Numbered from the stretch's first letter, positions 37,931 to 52,892 are shown. The stretch is DNA of 64,000 nucleotides from Actinobacillus sp. GY-402 (GCF_014843355.1 NZ_CP062137.1:2108001-2172000), one strand, 5' to 3'. The notes: generated by a model from the letters alone, not told the origin. A program made the numbers and translations.

Positions 37931-39139
37931 TTATTTAGTAATACCGGAACGAATACGCGAAGCGGCTTCGTCCAATGCTTGTTTTACGGTTTGACGACCG
38001 ATTACCGCGTTTTTAATGGCGGAGTTTTCCGCATACCAAAATGCCGTCATTTGCGGGATGTTCGGCATGATTTCACCGTTCTCCGCGTTGATCATAGTGG
38101 CTTCGACGCGGGGATCGGAAGATAACTTTTCCTGCAGAGAAAGCAGAGGAATCGCACCCAGCGTATTAGTTTTATTGATGGTTGCAAGGCTTTCTTCGGT
38201 AAGCAGATAATTTTCAATAAATTCGATGGCAAGATCTTTGTTCGGGCTGGCCGAGTTAATGCCGACACTCACGATACCGACGAACGGTTTGGACGGTTTG
38301 CCTTCAAAGGTCGGCAGGGTAGTAACGCCGTAGTTCATCTTGGCGCTATCCAGATTTGACCACGCCCACGGGCCGTTGATGATCATGGCGACGTCGCCTT
38401 TTAAAAATTGTGTCTCGGCAATTTGGCGATCCATATCGGAGGCGATATGTTTGTTTTTTACAAAATCCACTAAAAATTGCAGCCCTTTTTGCGACCCTTC
38501 GTTATTTACGCCGATATCGTTGACGTTATAACTGCCGTTTTCAAACTTGAAGGCATAACCGCCGGCAGCGGCAATGAGCGGCCAGTTAAAATAAGGTTCG
38601 GCTAAATTCCAGCTGATGGCGTGTTTACCTTTGTTTTTCATTAATTCTTTATCAAGCGCCGGAATTTCTTCCCAAGTTTTCGGCGGGGTCGGCAACAGAT
38701 CTTTATTATAAATAAGAGAAAGAGATTCAATTGCCATCGGATAGCCGATGATTTTACCTTCATAGGTTTCCGCATCCCAACTGAATTTGGCGAATTTGTC
38801 TTTAAATGTTTGGCTCGGATTTAACTCCGCCAACAAACCGGCTTTGGCATAACCGCCGAAGCGATCGTGAGCATAAATGATAATATCCGGACCGGCACCG
38901 TTTGACGCTAATTGTGCGTAGTCTTCTTCAAGTTTTCCCGGATTTTCGACTTTAACGGGAACGCCTGTATCTTTTTCAAATTGTCGGCCTATTTGTGCGA
39001 TAACGGTATGCCCTTTACCACCGCCCCAAACAACCAATTTACCCTCCTCGAATTTGGCGGATACAGAAAAAGAGCAAAATGCGATTGCACCTGAAAGTAA
39101 TGAGCAAAACAGAGTTTTTGAGTTGCAATTTAATTTCAT
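37931..39139 (-). CDS. Second, divergent maltose-binding protein paralogue
   Basis: 402-residue periplasmic binding protein with signal peptide ending SVSA. Along its length it resembles MalE ([28 protein letters not shown] and FWYAENSA are conserved), but the ligand site differs: the INGDKGYNG loop is WGGGKGHTV, one residue shorter and without the Asp, and the Trp of FWAHDRFGG is Tyr (IYAHDRFGG). It is the promoter-proximal gene, 20 bases before the canonical malE, so it arose by tandem duplication or transfer and probably binds a different alpha-glucan. MalFGK is the only evident partner. Confidence 0.9.
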   Translation of the reverse strand: MKLNCNSKTLFCSLLSGAIAFCSFSVSAKFEEGKLVVWGGGKGHTVIAQIGRQFEKDTGVPVKVENPGKLEEDYAQLASNGAGPDIIIYAHDRFGGYAKAGLLAELNPSQTFKDKFAKFSWDAETYEGKIIGYPMAIESLSLIYNKDLLPTPPKTWEEIPALDKELMKNKGKHAISWNLAEPYFNWPLIAAAGGYAFKFENGSYNVNDIGVNNEGSQKGLQFLVDFVKNKHIASDMDRQIAETQFLKGDVAMIINGPWAWSNLDSAKMNYGVTTLPTFEGKPSKPFVGIVSVGINSASPNKDLAIEFIENYLLTEESLATINKTNTLGAIPLLSLQEKLSSDPRVEATMINAENGEIMPNIPQMTAFWYAENSAIKNAVIGRQTVKQALDEAASRIRSGITK

Positions 39140-39201
39140 AATACAGTTCCTGACAAATTAAAGGGATAAAAGATTCTTTTTACCTAACGGTTATTATGGT
39201 T

Positions 39202-39242
39202 AATCCCCCTATGTTGTTATCATCCCCCCTTCTACGCCCCCC
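39202..39242. promoter_or_regulatory. Cluster of MalT-box-like sites between malE and malK operons
   Basis: On the minus strand AGGGGGATTA (39202-39211), AGGGGGGATG (39221-39230) and GGGGGGCGTAG (39232-39242) resemble the MalT box GGGGAKGAGG. They are spaced about 20 and 10 bases apart, upstream of the binding-protein genes. Confidence 0.6.
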
Positions 39243-39292
39243 ATGAGAAAAATATGAGTAAGATCAAATTTTATTTCTATTCGGCATTATAT

Positions 39293-39308
39293 TGTGATCC
39301 TGATCACA
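39293..39308. promoter_or_regulatory. CRP site 1 in the malE-malK divergent promoter
   Basis: TGTGA-TCCTGA-TCACA is a perfect match to the CRP palindrome. Confidence 0.88.
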
Positions 39309-39325
39309 AAATATTTTTTTCAAAA

Positions 39326-39341
39326 TGTGATCTATCTCACA
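39326..39341. promoter_or_regulatory. CRP site 2 in the malE-malK divergent promoter
   Basis: TGTGA-TCTATC-TCACA is a second perfect CRP palindrome, 33 bases (three helical turns) after the first. Paired CRP and MalT sites in this gap mirror the Escherichia malEp-malKp control region. Confidence 0.88.
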
Positions 39342-39490
39342 AAAAAACGCCGATAAATAAGAATATCTCTTTATTTTATCTAACAATTATCAAATTAATC
39401 TCACCCTCAAAAAATTTGTCATGGGATGATTTATTATTGTACTGAAAAGTGAATGATTAAACGCGAAAAATCGTTGTAAGAGGTTAAATT

Positions 39491-40609
39491 ATGGCTAATG
39501 TAACATTACGCAATGTAGGTAAATCTTACGGAGATGTCTGTATTTCTAAAGACATTAATCTGGATATTGAAGAAGGCGAGTTTGTTGTTTTTGTCGGCCC
39601 TTCAGGCTGCGGAAAATCCACCTTATTACGGATGATTGCAGGACTTGAAGATATTACTACAGGCGAACTTTATATTGGCGATAAATTAATGAATGATGTA
39701 GAGCCGTCCAAACGGGGTATCGGTATGGTATTCCAATCTTATGCGCTTTACCCTCATTTAGATGTAGCCGAAAATATGTCTTTCGGTTTGAAATTGGCCG
39801 GTGTGAATAAAACCGAACGGGATAAACGGGTAAACCAAGTGGCTGAAATTTTACAACTTGCCCATTTATTAGATCGTAAACCTAAAGCTCTTTCCGGCGG
39901 TCAACGTCAACGTGTGGCTATCGGCCGAACTCTGGTTTCCCAACCTGAAGTATTTTTATTGGACGAACCCCTTTCTAATCTTGATGCCGCATTACGCGTA
40001 CAAATGCGGGTAGAAATTTCTAAATTACACAAAAAACTAAACCGCACAATGATTTATGTAACCCACGATCAAGTGGAAGCGATGACTCTTGCCAATAAGA
40101 TTGTGGTATTAAATGCGGGCGGTATTGCACAAGTGGGCAAACCTTTAGAACTCTACCATTATCCGGCAAATCGTTTTGTCGCCGGGTTTATCGGTTCACC
40201 GAAAATGAATTTCCTGCCGGTAAAAGTTACTGCGGTGGAAAAAGAACGAGTAAAAATCGAACTGCCTGATGCAAATCATCATAATTTCTGGATTCCTGTT
40301 TCAGGCGAAGGCGTAAATGTAGGGAATAATCTGTCTTTAGGTATTCGCCCCGAACACTTAGTTCCATCGGATCAAACGGCCGTCACCTTACACGGAATAG
40401 TACAGGTAGTGGAACTATTAGGTAATGAAACCCAAATTCATTTGGAAATTCCTGAGATCAAACAACCTTCTTTGATTTATCGCCAAAGCGACGTGGTGTT
40501 AGTCAATGAAGGAGACGAGATGAATATCGGTATTGTACCTGAACGTTGTCATCTATTTAAAGAAGACGGTACCGCTTGTAAACGATTGTTTTTGGAAAAA
40601 GGCGTCTGA
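39491..40609 (+). CDS. malK: Maltose/maltodextrin ABC transporter ATPase MalK
   Basis: Cytoplasmic ATPase dimer subunit (372 residues) energising MalFG. Walker [10 protein letters not shown], signature [13 protein letters not shown], Walker [13 protein letters not shown] and switch His in YVTHDQ are intact. The C-terminal regulatory (TOBE-type) domain spans about 240-372 (LGIRPEHL); in Escherichia it binds MalT and EIIAGlc. Divergent from the two malE genes and first of malK-GH13-lamB. Confidence 0.95.
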   Translation: MANVTLRNVGKSYGDVCISKDINLDIEEGEFVVFVGPSGCGKSTLLRMIAGLEDITTGELYIGDKLMNDVEPSKRGIGMVFQSYALYPHLDVAENMSFGLKLAGVNKTERDKRVNQVAEILQLAHLLDRKPKALSGGQRQRVAIGRTLVSQPEVFLLDEPLSNLDAALRVQMRVEISKLHKKLNRTMIYVTHDQVEAMTLANKIVVLNAGGIAQVGKPLELYHYPANRFVAGFIGSPKMNFLPVKVTAVEKERVKIELPDANHHNFWIPVSGEGVNVGNNLSLGIRPEHLVPSDQTAVTLHGIVQVVELLGNETQIHLEIPEIKQPSLIYRQSDVVLVNEGDEMNIGIVPERCHLFKEDGTACKRLFLEKGV

Positions 40610-40625
40610 TTGAGAGAACGATAAG

Positions 40626-41957
40626 ATGTGTTTATCCGTTTACCAAGCAAAACCTTATGTAGAATTAAAACATCCCGAATGGGCGGAAAGTGCGGTCATT
40701 TATCAGGTTAATATCCGTCACTTCACAAAAGAAGGCACATTCGAAGCCTTTCGCGCTCATTTGCCGAGATTAAAGGATTTGGGAGTTGATATTCTTTGGT
40801 TAATGCCGATTCATCCAATCGGTGAATTAAATCGTAAAGGGTCATTAGGCAGCCCATATGCCGTGAAAGACTACTATGCGGTAAATGCTGAATTTGGTAC
40901 TGCGGAAGATCTACACAGATTAATTAACGATATTCATGCTTTGGGTATGTTCGTCATATTAGATTGGGTAGCCAACCATTCCGCATGGGATAATTCGTTA
41001 ACCCAATCCCATCCCGAATGGTATAGCAAAAACAAACAGGGAAATTTTCAACCTACCCCGTGGTATGACTGGGATGACATTATTGAGTTCGATTATACCA
41101 ATTCCGGATTACGTCAATATATGACGGAAGCGATGAAATACTGGGTGATCAATTATGGTATCGACGGTTTCCGTTGCGATGTAGCGGGATTTGTTCCAAC
41201 AGATTTCTGGAATCAGGTCCGTTTTGAGCTTGATATGATTAAACCCGTATTTATGTTAGCAGAATGGGAAAGTCGCGATTTACATCAGAAAGCTTTCGAT
41301 ATGACATACGGCTGGAATCTTTGGGACAAACTACTGGCGGTAGCAAACGGACGAGGATATAACCGGCACGCTTTTCCCGCATTAGTGGAATATATGGCTC
41401 ATGATGTAAAAACATTTCCGAGAGACGCTTACCGCATGTTATTCACGGACAATCACGATAAAAATGCGTGGGAAGGTAATCAATATTTAAACTTTGCCGA
41501 TGCTCTCGGTGTGGCGACGGTAATGACCGTTTTAGCTAATGGAATGCCTCTTGTGTATAGCGGTCAGGAAGCCGGGTTAGATCGTTCACTTGCTTTCTTT
41601 GACAAAGATTTTATTGAATGGAAACCGCATCCTAATGCGGAGCTTTATCGAACGTTATTTAGCCTGAAACACAAAAACCGAGCCTTACGTAACGGGCAGC
41701 GCGGCGGAGAAATGATTAGAATCCCAAATTCAGGGGATAAAATTCTATCCTTTTATCGCGAAAGTGACGGAGATCGCGCCGTTGCCATTCTAAATTTCAG
41801 CGATAAAAGACAAATGTTAAAACTTCAATGCGACGGTATTGAAGGAATTTACATAGATTGGTTTAGTCAACGATCTTATCAACTTGAAATATCTCACCAA
41901 GTCGAGATTGAACCTTGGGGATATATCGTATTAAGCCAGCATAAAATTGATAATTAA
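40626..41957 (+). CDS. Cytoplasmic GH13 alpha-amylase/glucosidase-like enzyme
   Basis: 443-residue glycoside hydrolase with no signal peptide. Barrel motifs: DWVANHSAWD (region I), GFRCDVAGF with nucleophile Asp185, LAEWES with acid Glu213 and FTDNHDKNAW with Asp278. LGSPYAVKDYY is also GH13-like. It sits between malK and lamB, a place with no gene in Escherichia, with 16-28-base spacings that imply cotranscription. It probably hydrolyses short imported alpha-glucans; I cannot assign a subfamily. An uptake sequence encodes ESAVIYQ near the start. Confidence 0.85.
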   Translation: MCLSVYQAKPYVELKHPEWAESAVIYQVNIRHFTKEGTFEAFRAHLPRLKDLGVDILWLMPIHPIGELNRKGSLGSPYAVKDYYAVNAEFGTAEDLHRLINDIHALGMFVILDWVANHSAWDNSLTQSHPEWYSKNKQGNFQPTPWYDWDDIIEFDYTNSGLRQYMTEAMKYWVINYGIDGFRCDVAGFVPTDFWNQVRFELDMIKPVFMLAEWESRDLHQKAFDMTYGWNLWDKLLAVANGRGYNRHAFPALVEYMAHDVKTFPRDAYRMLFTDNHDKNAWEGNQYLNFADALGVATVMTVLANGMPLVYSGQEAGLDRSLAFFDKDFIEWKPHPNAELYRTLFSLKHKNRALRNGQRGGEMIRIPNSGDKILSFYRESDGDRAVAILNFSDKRQMLKLQCDGIEGIYIDWFSQRSYQLEISHQVEIEPWGYIVLSQHKIDN

Positions 41958-41973
41958 CCTAAGTAAGACTTAA

Positions 41974-43242
<1,269 letters not shown>

Positions 43243-43251
43243 AATAAAAAA

Positions 43252-43279
43252 GACGCTCTTCGTAAACGGAAGAGCGTTC
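43252..43279 (+). other. Hairpin between lamB and malM
   Basis: ACGCTCTTC and GAAGAGCGT form a 9-bp stem ten bases after the lamB stop. No T-run follows on the plus strand, so it is more likely an attenuator or 3'-end protector. A canonical uptake sequence follows near 43329. Confidence 0.55.
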
Positions 43280-43406
43280 CAAACGATGATAACCGGGGAA
43301 AAATACGGTTAAAATTTTCAAAAAAACGACCGCACTTTTCCCCCTTTTATCCCATAATATTAGATGGTTATTCTCGTTTTAACATTTTAAGTTTTGAGGT
43401 ATTAAT

Positions 43407-44279
43407 ATGAAAAAAACATTACTTGCGACCGCTCTTTTAGCACTGTTCTCCTTATCTGTTTCAGCAAATCAGTCTGTTCATATTAATCCGCAGACATTAT
43501 CAGCCGTTCAATGGCAGGATATTGAATTTTCTAAAAACGTAAAAACGGAACTTTCCGCCAATCAAAATCAAACCTTTACCCGCAGTTTCGCCGGTACGGA
43601 AAGCCCGGTGGTGGCATACCGCATTCCCGCCAATCAAGGCGCACTAACCATTGATATTTACAGCCAAATTATAGATGGAAACGTTTTTATACCAAATGCA
43701 GTAGTGTTGGATGCCAATTTTAATGTCGCGGCAAGTTATCCTTCCTCTATGTTTAAATTCCAAGAAGAACGCGGCATGTTGCCAAACCGTTTCACGGCGG
43801 AACTGAATCTTACTCCGGTTTCCGGTCAGGATTATATTTATTTGCTGATTTACACCACGCAGCAGGATTTAGGTAAGACCACAACGGTTCCGCATCCGGC
43901 GAAAATTTACGCTAAAGCTATGGGCAATCAGCCGCCGGCAATTAACGATATTGAAGTCAAACACAGCCGCAGCGGTGAAATCGTTGTGAACGTAAGCAAC
44001 GAACAAGGTACGCGCTTTATCGGGCTGGATGATATTTTACCAACTAAATCAAGTAAAAAAATGACGGCAGTCGGAGCAACCGTAGACGGATCGGCTGCTC
44101 ACAGTAAAGCGATAAATACGCCGGTGGATAAAGATACCGAAGCCTATTTCAATCAAGCGGTAACAAAAGCGCTGAAAGCAAAGGATATAAACAAAGCGTT
44201 GAATCTGGTTAATGAGGCGGAAAAATTAGGATTAAAATCGCCTCGTCAAATTTTCTTAAAAAATGTGAACTCGAATTAA
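43407..44279 (+). CDS. malM: Maltose operon periplasmic protein MalM
   Basis: Periplasmic protein of 290 residues; signal peptide ends SVSA at residue 20. WQDIEFSK, RSFAGTESPVVAYRIP and the C-terminal helical part (YFNQAVTKALKAKDINKALNLV) match the MalM family, whose molecular role is unsettled. It is the last gene of malK-GH13-lamB-malM, the usual position. Confidence 0.92.
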   Translation: MKKTLLATALLALFSLSVSANQSVHINPQTLSAVQWQDIEFSKNVKTELSANQNQTFTRSFAGTESPVVAYRIPANQGALTIDIYSQIIDGNVFIPNAVVLDANFNVAASYPSSMFKFQEERGMLPNRFTAELNLTPVSGQDYIYLLIYTTQQDLGKTTTVPHPAKIYAKAMGNQPPAINDIEVKHSRSGEIVVNVSNEQGTRFIGLDDILPTKSSKKMTAVGATVDGSAAHSKAINTPVDKDTEAYFNQAVTKALKAKDINKALNLVNEAEKLGLKSPRQIFLKNVNSN

Positions 44280-44313
44280 TCCTCTAATAGTCTTTTTCAT
44301 ATTTGTATTTTTT

Positions 44314-44363
44314 ATCTGCACATCAGTGTTGAACTTAAATTCACCCGACGTGCAGATTTTTTA
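44314..44363. terminator. Terminator between malM and the Cof-type phosphatase
   Basis: ATCTGCAC (44314-44321) pairs with GTGCAGAT (44350-44357) followed by TTTTTTATTT. The loop is long (28 bases). It lies between convergent genes. Confidence 0.55.
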
Positions 44364-45143
44364 TTTAAATTCATCCTCTAATACCAGAGCGATACCGTCT
44401 TCATCATTACTTGCCGTCACTTTTTTTGCAACCTGCTTAATTTCATCCGGCGCATTGCCCATAGCAACGCTTAAACCCGCATATTCAAGCATATCCAAAT
44501 CGTTGAAGTTATCGCCGAAAGCAATCATTTCATCGGCATTGACATGTAAACATTTCGCCATGAAATCAATGGCTTTTGCTTTAGTTGCCGCTTTATTCAT
44601 GATTTCGATATATTCGGGTTTAGAAAGATGAATGCTCAAGTGCGGGAGATTTTGTTTAAGTTTTTGTTCAAGCGGTTTGATTTTATCCGCTTCCCCCATC
44701 ACCAAAATTTTATGCACCTTGGTGAGATTAGCCGGCGTTCGTTTTGGGGATAAACCGGTAATATCCGCTTCCTGCTTTGTCCAATAATTATTCAAATCAT
44801 TGGTAAACCAATCTAAACCGGCATAATGATTTATCGAGAGAGACAACTCATCCGCCAGAATTTGATTAAGCGTCGCTAAATCGGCCGGATCTATTTGAAC
44901 GCTATAAAGTTCCTGTAGATTTTTATCCAAAATCAACGCACCGCTGTAACAAATAATCCCATAGTTGGTTTGTAACTGTTCGGTATAAGGTGTTATGGCA
45001 TAAGGCGGACGGGCTGAAACGGGAATAAAAGGAATGCCTTTGGCAATAGCCGCTTTAATAGCCGCTTCGGTTCTTGGGCTGATTTGATGTCGGCTATTCA
45101 ATAAAGTGCCGTCCATATCGCTGAAAATGGCTTTGTATCGCAT
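44361..45143 (-). CDS. Cof-type HAD-IIB sugar-phosphate phosphatase
   Basis: Cytoplasmic phosphatase of 260 residues. HAD motif I is FSDMDGTLLNS (nucleophile Asp near residue 9), motif II PVSARPPY, the motif III Lys lies in NKAATKAKAID, and motif IV is IAFGDNFNDLDML. The C2B cap lies between. It is similar to YidA-type enzymes acting on sugar phosphates or FMN; substrate not determined. A stand-alone gene between malM and the atp terminator. Confidence 0.88.
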   Translation of the reverse strand: MRYKAIFSDMDGTLLNSRHQISPRTEAAIKAAIAKGIPFIPVSARPPYAITPYTEQLQTNYGIICYSGALILDKNLQELYSVQIDPADLATLNQILADELSLSINHYAGLDWFTNDLNNYWTKQEADITGLSPKRTPANLTKVHKILVMGEADKIKPLEQKLKQNLPHLSIHLSKPEYIEIMNKAATKAKAIDFMAKCLHVNADEMIAFGDNFNDLDMLEYAGLSVAMGNAPDEIKQVAKKVTASNDEDGIALVLEDEFK

Positions 45144-45210
45144 ATTTATTTCCCTGTCGTAAGGTTATTAGCCTATTTAAATTAACAGAGAACAAACCTA
45201 AATACCAATA

Positions 45211-45249
45211 CTAAAAAAATAAAGCCGTTCCTAATAATAGGAACAGCTT
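45211..45249 (-). terminator. Terminator of the atp operon
   Basis: On the minus strand AAGCTGTTCCTA pairs with TAGGAACGGCTT (one T-G) around TTAT, followed by TATTTTTTTAG. It lies 16 bases after the atpC stop. Confidence 0.9.
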
Positions 45250-45264
45250 CAAGTGCGGTCAAAA

Positions 45265-45693
45265 TCAGCGTTTGTTTTTCACTAATTTTTCGGTCAATTC
45301 GTAAGCGCGTAATTTTGCCATTTCTTTTGATAATTTTGCTACCAGCAAATCGTGATCCACATCGGCATGTTTTGCCACGATATTTTCTTCCGCTTTGCGT
45401 TTCGCATTAAGAATACGTTCTTGATCCAATTCGCTACCGCGGATAGCAACGTCGGCAAGCACTGTAACGATATTCGGCTGAACTTCTAAAAAGCCGCCGG
45501 ATACATAAAGCACTTCTTCGCTATTATCTTCACGGGTAATTTTGACGATGCCCGGTTTAATTCCTGTTAATAAAGGAATATGTCCCGCTAAAATACCCAA
45601 TTCACCTTCCGAACCGGTGGCTTGAATACTTCTTACGACACCTTCAAAAATTTTTTCTTCCGCACTTACAACGGTTAAGTTGAATGTTGCCAT
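45265..45693 (-). CDS. atpC: ATP synthase F1 epsilon subunit
   Basis: Rotor-stalk subunit (142 residues) with an N-terminal beta sandwich ([30 protein letters not shown]) and C-terminal helices that inhibit rotation. I choose 45693, with GGAG seven bases upstream, over 45708. Last gene of atpIBEFHAGDC. Confidence 0.96.
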   Translation of the reverse strand: MATFNLTVVSAEEKIFEGVVRSIQATGSEGELGILAGHIPLLTGIKPGIVKITREDNSEEVLYVSGGFLEVQPNIVTVLADVAIRGSELDQERILNAKRKAEENIVAKHADVDHDLLVAKLSKEMAKLRAYELTEKLVKNKR

Positions 45694-45732
45694 GTTTTTC
45701 TCCTTCAATTCTGGTAATCAGTCTTGAAGTGA

Positions 45733-47124
<1,392 letters not shown>

Positions 47125-47994
47125 TTAAATTGCTGCGGCACCCGCAACAATTTCATTTAATTCATTTGTGATACTTGCCTGACGGGCTTTGTTATACACC
47201 AACTGCAGATCATTAATTAAATTACCTGCATTATCTGTTGCTGCTTTCATTGCAACCATTCGAGCCGCTTGTTCTGAAGCCAGATTATCTACAACCGCCT
47301 GATAAACCTGAGATTCCAAATAACGAATCAATAAACTATCCAGTAATACTTTTGGATCAGGTTCGTAAATATAATCCCAAACCTGTTGGTTATTACCTAA
47401 ATTATCGGTTTTCAATTCAGGCAACGGAACCAACTGTTGGAAAACCGGTTTTTGCGACATTGTATTAACGAACTTATTATAAGCGATATAGATTGCGTCA
47501 ATTTCGCCTTTTTTATAAGTTTCGAATATTGCATTGGCTACACCGATTAATTCTTCCAACGAAGGATTATCACCAAGACCGGAAAGTTGCCCTTTTACGT
47601 TCAAACCGAGCGAACGAAAGAAAGCAATCCCTTTAGAGCCAATCAAACCCAACTCTACACTGATAGCTTTTTCTTTCCATTGCTTGATTTCGTTAAGTGC
47701 GGTTTTAAACAGGTTAATATTTAAGCCACCACACATTCCGCGATCAGTTGAAACAACCAATATGCCGACTTTTTTTATTTCACGCTGCACAAGAAAAGGA
47801 TGTTTATAACCAATATTGGCTTTCGATACGTGGCTGATAACATTAAGTATGGTTTCAGAATACGGACGAGAGGCAGCCATGCGATCCTGGGTTTTACGCA
47901 TTTTCGAGGTTGCCACCATTTCCATTGCTTTAGTAATCTTTTGTGTACTTTGCACACTGGAAATTTTGGTTTTTATCTCTTTTCCACTAGCCAT
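47125..47994 (-). CDS. atpG: ATP synthase F1 gamma subunit
   Basis: Central rotor shaft, 289 residues. The N-terminal helix ([20 protein letters not shown]) and C-terminal helix ([21 protein letters not shown]) form the coiled coil inserted into the alpha3beta3 ring. [12 protein letters not shown] is the conserved core strand. It follows atpA by 18 bases. Confidence 0.96.
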   Translation of the reverse strand: MASGKEIKTKISSVQSTQKITKAMEMVATSKMRKTQDRMAASRPYSETILNVISHVSKANIGYKHPFLVQREIKKVGILVVSTDRGMCGGLNINLFKTALNEIKQWKEKAISVELGLIGSKGIAFFRSLGLNVKGQLSGLGDNPSLEELIGVANAIFETYKKGEIDAIYIAYNKFVNTMSQKPVFQQLVPLPELKTDNLGNNQQVWDYIYEPDPKVLLDSLLIRYLESQVYQAVVDNLASEQAARMVAMKAATDNAGNLINDLQLVYNKARQASITNELNEIVAGAAAI

Positions 47995-48012
47995 TGTCTT
48001 TCTCCGAATCTA

Positions 48013-49554
48013 TTACCAAGCGTTACTCGCTTTGAAATTATCTAAAATACCTTTTAATGTATTTTTAATTTCATCATTGTAATCGCCCGATTTGGTTAAT
48101 TCACGCATAAACTCGGCATTAGTGCGATTCGCATAATCTAAAAGTGCGGTCTCAAAATCAGCTATTTTATTTAAATCCACATCATCTAAATAACCAAATT
48201 CAACAGCGAATAAAAGCACGGCTTGTTCCGATACGCTTAACGGCGCATATTGTTTTTGCTTCAGCATTTCAGTGACTTTTTCACCGTGAGACAATTGTTT
48301 GCGTGTCGCATCATCCAAATCCGAAGCAAACTGAGCAAAGGCCGCCAATTCACGATATTGCGCTAATGCCGTACGAATACCGCCGGCTAATTTTTTAACC
48401 ACTTTAGTTTGAGCCGCACCACCTACGCGAGATACCGAAATACCCGGGTTTACCGCAGGACGTACGCCGGCATTGAATAGGTTGGATTCCAAGAAAATCT
48501 GACCGTCGGTAATAGAAATTACGTTGGTCGGAACAAAAGCGGAAACGTCACCGGCCTGAGTTTCGATAATAGGCAATGCGGTTAATGAACCGGTTTTACC
48601 TTTCACTTCACCTTTAGTGAAATTTTCTACGTACTCTTCATTTACGCGAGCCGCCCGTTCAAGTAAACGGGAATGCAAGTAGAATACGTCACCCGGGAAC
48701 GCTTCACGACCAGGCGGACGACGAAGTAATAACGAAATTTGACGATAGGCAACCGCTTGTTTGGAAAGATCATCATAAATAATTAATGCATCTTCACCGC
48801 GATCACGGAAATATTCACCCATTGCACAACCGGCATAAGGCGCTAAATACTGTAAAGCGGCGGATTCGGATGCAGAAGCCACCACAACGATAGTATTTGC
48901 TAACGCGCCGTTTTCTTCCAGTTTACGCACCACGTTGGCGATAGTTGATGCTTTTTGACCAATGGCAACATAGATACATTTAATACCGGAATTTTTTTGG
49001 TTAATAATGGTATCGATAGCCAATGCGGTTTTACCCGTTTGACGGTCGCCGATAATTAATTCGCGCTGACCGCGACCGATAGGTACCATGGAGTCGACCG
49101 CTTTATAGCCGGTTTGTACCGGTTGATCAACGGATTTACGTTCGATAACGCCCGGTGCAATTACTTCAACCGGAGAAAATCCGTCATTTTCAATTTCGCC
49201 TTTACCGTCGATTGGCTGACCCAAGGTATTTACCACGCGACCTAATAAACCGCGACCTACCGGCACTTCCAAAATACGACCGGTACATTGTACTTCCATC
49301 CCTTCGGCAAGATCCGTGTAAGGACCCATAACCACCGCACCGACAGAATCACGTTCTAAGTTTAATGCCATCGCAAAACGACCGGTAGGAAGAGCAATCA
49401 TTTCCCCCTGCATTACTTCGCTTAAACCGTGAATACGGATAATACCGTCGCTCACGGAAACTATTGTCCCGGTGTTGCGAGCTTCGCTCACCACATCAAA
49501 CTGGGCAATGCGTTTTTTTATCAATTCACTGATTTCAGTTGAATTTAGTTGCAT
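48013..49554 (-). CDS. atpA: ATP synthase F1 alpha subunit
   Basis: Non-catalytic nucleotide-binding subunit of 513 residues with Walker [15 protein letters not shown] and the conserved [17 protein letters not shown] loop. Length equals Escherichia AtpA. An uptake sequence lies near its 3' end, encoding ETALLDYA on this strand. Confidence 0.97.
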   Translation of the reverse strand: MQLNSTEISELIKKRIAQFDVVSEARNTGTIVSVSDGIIRIHGLSEVMQGEMIALPTGRFAMALNLERDSVGAVVMGPYTDLAEGMEVQCTGRILEVPVGRGLLGRVVNTLGQPIDGKGEIENDGFSPVEVIAPGVIERKSVDQPVQTGYKAVDSMVPIGRGQRELIIGDRQTGKTALAIDTIINQKNSGIKCIYVAIGQKASTIANVVRKLEENGALANTIVVVASASESAALQYLAPYAGCAMGEYFRDRGEDALIIYDDLSKQAVAYRQISLLLRRPPGREAFPGDVFYLHSRLLERAARVNEEYVENFTKGEVKGKTGSLTALPIIETQAGDVSAFVPTNVISITDGQIFLESNLFNAGVRPAVNPGISVSRVGGAAQTKVVKKLAGGIRTALAQYRELAAFAQFASDLDDATRKQLSHGEKVTEMLKQKQYAPLSVSEQAVLLFAVEFGYLDDVDLNKIADFETALLDYANRTNAEFMRELTKSGDYNDEIKNTLKGILDNFKASNAW

Positions 49555-49569
49555 TTTAAAATCCTCTTA

Positions 49570-50100
49570 TCATTGCAATTCGTGTGCCAGACGGTTTAAT
49601 TGTCCGCGGCTTGAACCGTCAATCACAAAATCGTCCGTACGAATGATAACCCCGGCAATCAGGGCATTATCTACACTGCAATTTAATTTAACTTTACGGG
49701 CAAGTCTTTTTTCCATTGCAGCGGCAATTTTATCTGTTTGCGTTGCATTTAATGGTTGAGCCGAAATGACCTGAACTTCGGCAATTGCATTGTGTTCTTC
49801 CTCATAATGTCGGAATTCGTCAAATACAGCCGGAAGCACAGTTAAACGCTTATTTTCAGCCATTAACCGAATAAGATTTTGCCCGTATTGATCAAGTTGT
49901 TCGCCACAAATAGAAATTACCGTATCCGCCACTTTTTGAGCGGGTAAAGATCCTGTCAAAAATTGCTGAACCTGTTCGTCTTTTGCCACTTCCGCGGTAA
50001 AAGCCAACATTTCATGCCATTTTTTGACCGCACTTTGTTCCACGGCAAAATCAAATGCTGCTTTGGCATAAGGGCGAGCTATCGTAGTTAATTCTGACAT
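49570..50100 (-). CDS. atpH: ATP synthase F1 delta subunit
   Basis: Stator subunit (176 residues) linking F1 to the b dimer. The N-terminus [14 protein letters not shown] is diagnostic; an uptake sequence encodes QSAVKKW shortly after. I choose 50100 over the in-frame 50127, which lies inside atpF and lacks the family terminus. Confidence 0.95.
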   Translation of the reverse strand: MSELTTIARPYAKAAFDFAVEQSAVKKWHEMLAFTAEVAKDEQVQQFLTGSLPAQKVADTVISICGEQLDQYGQNLIRLMAENKRLTVLPAVFDEFRHYEEEHNAIAEVQVISAQPLNATQTDKIAAAMEKRLARKVKLNCSVDNALIAGVIIRTDDFVIDGSSRGQLNRLAHELQ

Positions 50101-50113
50101 AAGCTCAACCTTC

Positions 50114-50584
50114 TTATAATTCTGCAACTAATTTATCAATAATGTCATTGTTCGCCGCTTCATCCACGGTACGACCAACAATTTTTTCCGCACCTGCAAT
50201 CGCCAATGAAGCCACTTTGACACGAAGTTCTTCTTGAACGCGTTTACGCTCGGCTTCCACTTCCGCATAGCCTTGTTCAATAATTTTAGCTTTTAACGCT
50301 TCCGCTTCCGCTTTCACTTCATCTAACACTTCATTACGGCGTTTATTGGCGGAATCAATAATTTCCTGAGCCTGGATTTTAGCCTTGGTAATTTCTTCTT
50401 CCGCTAACGCTTTCGTGTCCGCTTGTTCTTTTCTTGCGGCTTCAGCCGATGCCAAGGCATTGGCAATAGAACTTTGACGTTCTTCAATCGCTTTAATAAT
50501 CGGCGGCCAAACAAATTTAACGCAAAACCATGTAAATAATGCGAACGCAATAAGCTGACCGATTAATGTTGCATTTAAATTCAC
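50114..50584 (-). CDS. atpF: ATP synthase F0 b subunit
   Basis: Peripheral stalk (156 residues): one membrane helix at residues 5-27 ([21 protein letters not shown]) and a long charged helix rich in Ala, Glu and Lys that dimerises. [10 protein letters not shown] is the standard terminus. Confidence 0.96.
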   Translation of the reverse strand: MNLNATLIGQLIAFALFTWFCVKFVWPPIIKAIEERQSSIANALASAEAARKEQADTKALAEEEITKAKIQAQEIIDSANKRRNEVLDEVKAEAEALKAKIIEQGYAEVEAERKRVQEELRVKVASLAIAGAEKIVGRTVDEAANNDIIDKLVAEL

Positions 50585-50652
50585 AACACCCTCCTCTGTT
50601 AATATTGTCGGCTCTGTTTAAAAGAGCTAATAAAATTAGAAAAAATCGACAA

Positions 50653-50952
<300 letters not shown>

Positions 50953-50963
50953 TTAGTTAAAAA

Positions 50964-52153
<1,190 letters not shown>

Positions 52154-52250
52154 AACCCTTTTTACTTATCAAAACACGAATGATTATACGCATATTTCCG
52201 GTTTATTCCAACTTAAACCGCGCGAAAAAAATGCAAATAAACCATAATTT

Positions 52251-52892
52251 TTACATTTTTTTAACTTTAACCAAATGTCGTTCGCCCGTTAATTCGGGAA
52301 CTTGCAGTTTTATCACTTCAACAACCTGAAAACGATCATCCATATTCATCACTTCATCTTGCTGATAAATTCCCTTCAAGGCATAAAACAAACCGTTATC
52401 AATCGGTAAATGATGACACCAATCCGTCATATCTTTCAGGCTGGCAAAAGCGCGACTCAATACGCCGTCAAATTTATGATCGGGCATATATTCTTCCGCG
52501 CGGCTGAGTACGGGTTCTACATTAGTTAGTCCCAACTCACGTACCGCATTACGGATAAAACTGATCCGTTTGCCGAGGCTGTCGAGCAATACGAATTTTT
52601 TATTCGGATTAATAATAGCCAAAGGCAGACCGGGTAAGCCCGGGCCGGTTCCCACATCAATAAAACGATCACCTTGTAAATAAGGACTTACTACCAGACT
52701 GTCCAAAATATGTTTAACCAGCATTTCCTGCGGATCACGCACGGAAGTCAGATTGTAAGCCTTATTCCATTTATTCAGCAATAAAACCAACCGCACTAAT
52801 TGCGATTTCTGCTGAGAGGTCAAACAAAGTTCGGTCTTTTTTAACAGATTTTCAAGCTTTTGCGCAAGAATCCGCTCTAAATCATTCGCCAC
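52251..52892 (-). CDS. rsmG: 16S rRNA (guanine527-N7)-methyltransferase
   Basis: SAM-dependent methyltransferase (213 residues; GidB). The SAM loop [15 protein letters not shown] near residue 75 and [11 protein letters not shown] are characteristic. It starts with GTG at 52892, overlapping the mnmG stop by 11 bases, which implies translational coupling. Loss of this enzyme gives low-level streptomycin resistance in other bacteria. Confidence 0.95.
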   Translation of the reverse strand: MANDLERILAQKLENLLKKTELCLTSQQKSQLVRLVLLLNKWNKAYNLTSVRDPQEMLVKHILDSLVVSPYLQGDRFIDVGTGPGLPGLPLAIINPNKKFVLLDSLGKRISFIRNAVRELGLTNVEPVLSRAEEYMPDHKFDGVLSRAFASLKDMTDWCHHLPIDNGLFYALKGIYQQDEVMNMDDRFQVVEVIKLQVPELTGERHLVKVKKM

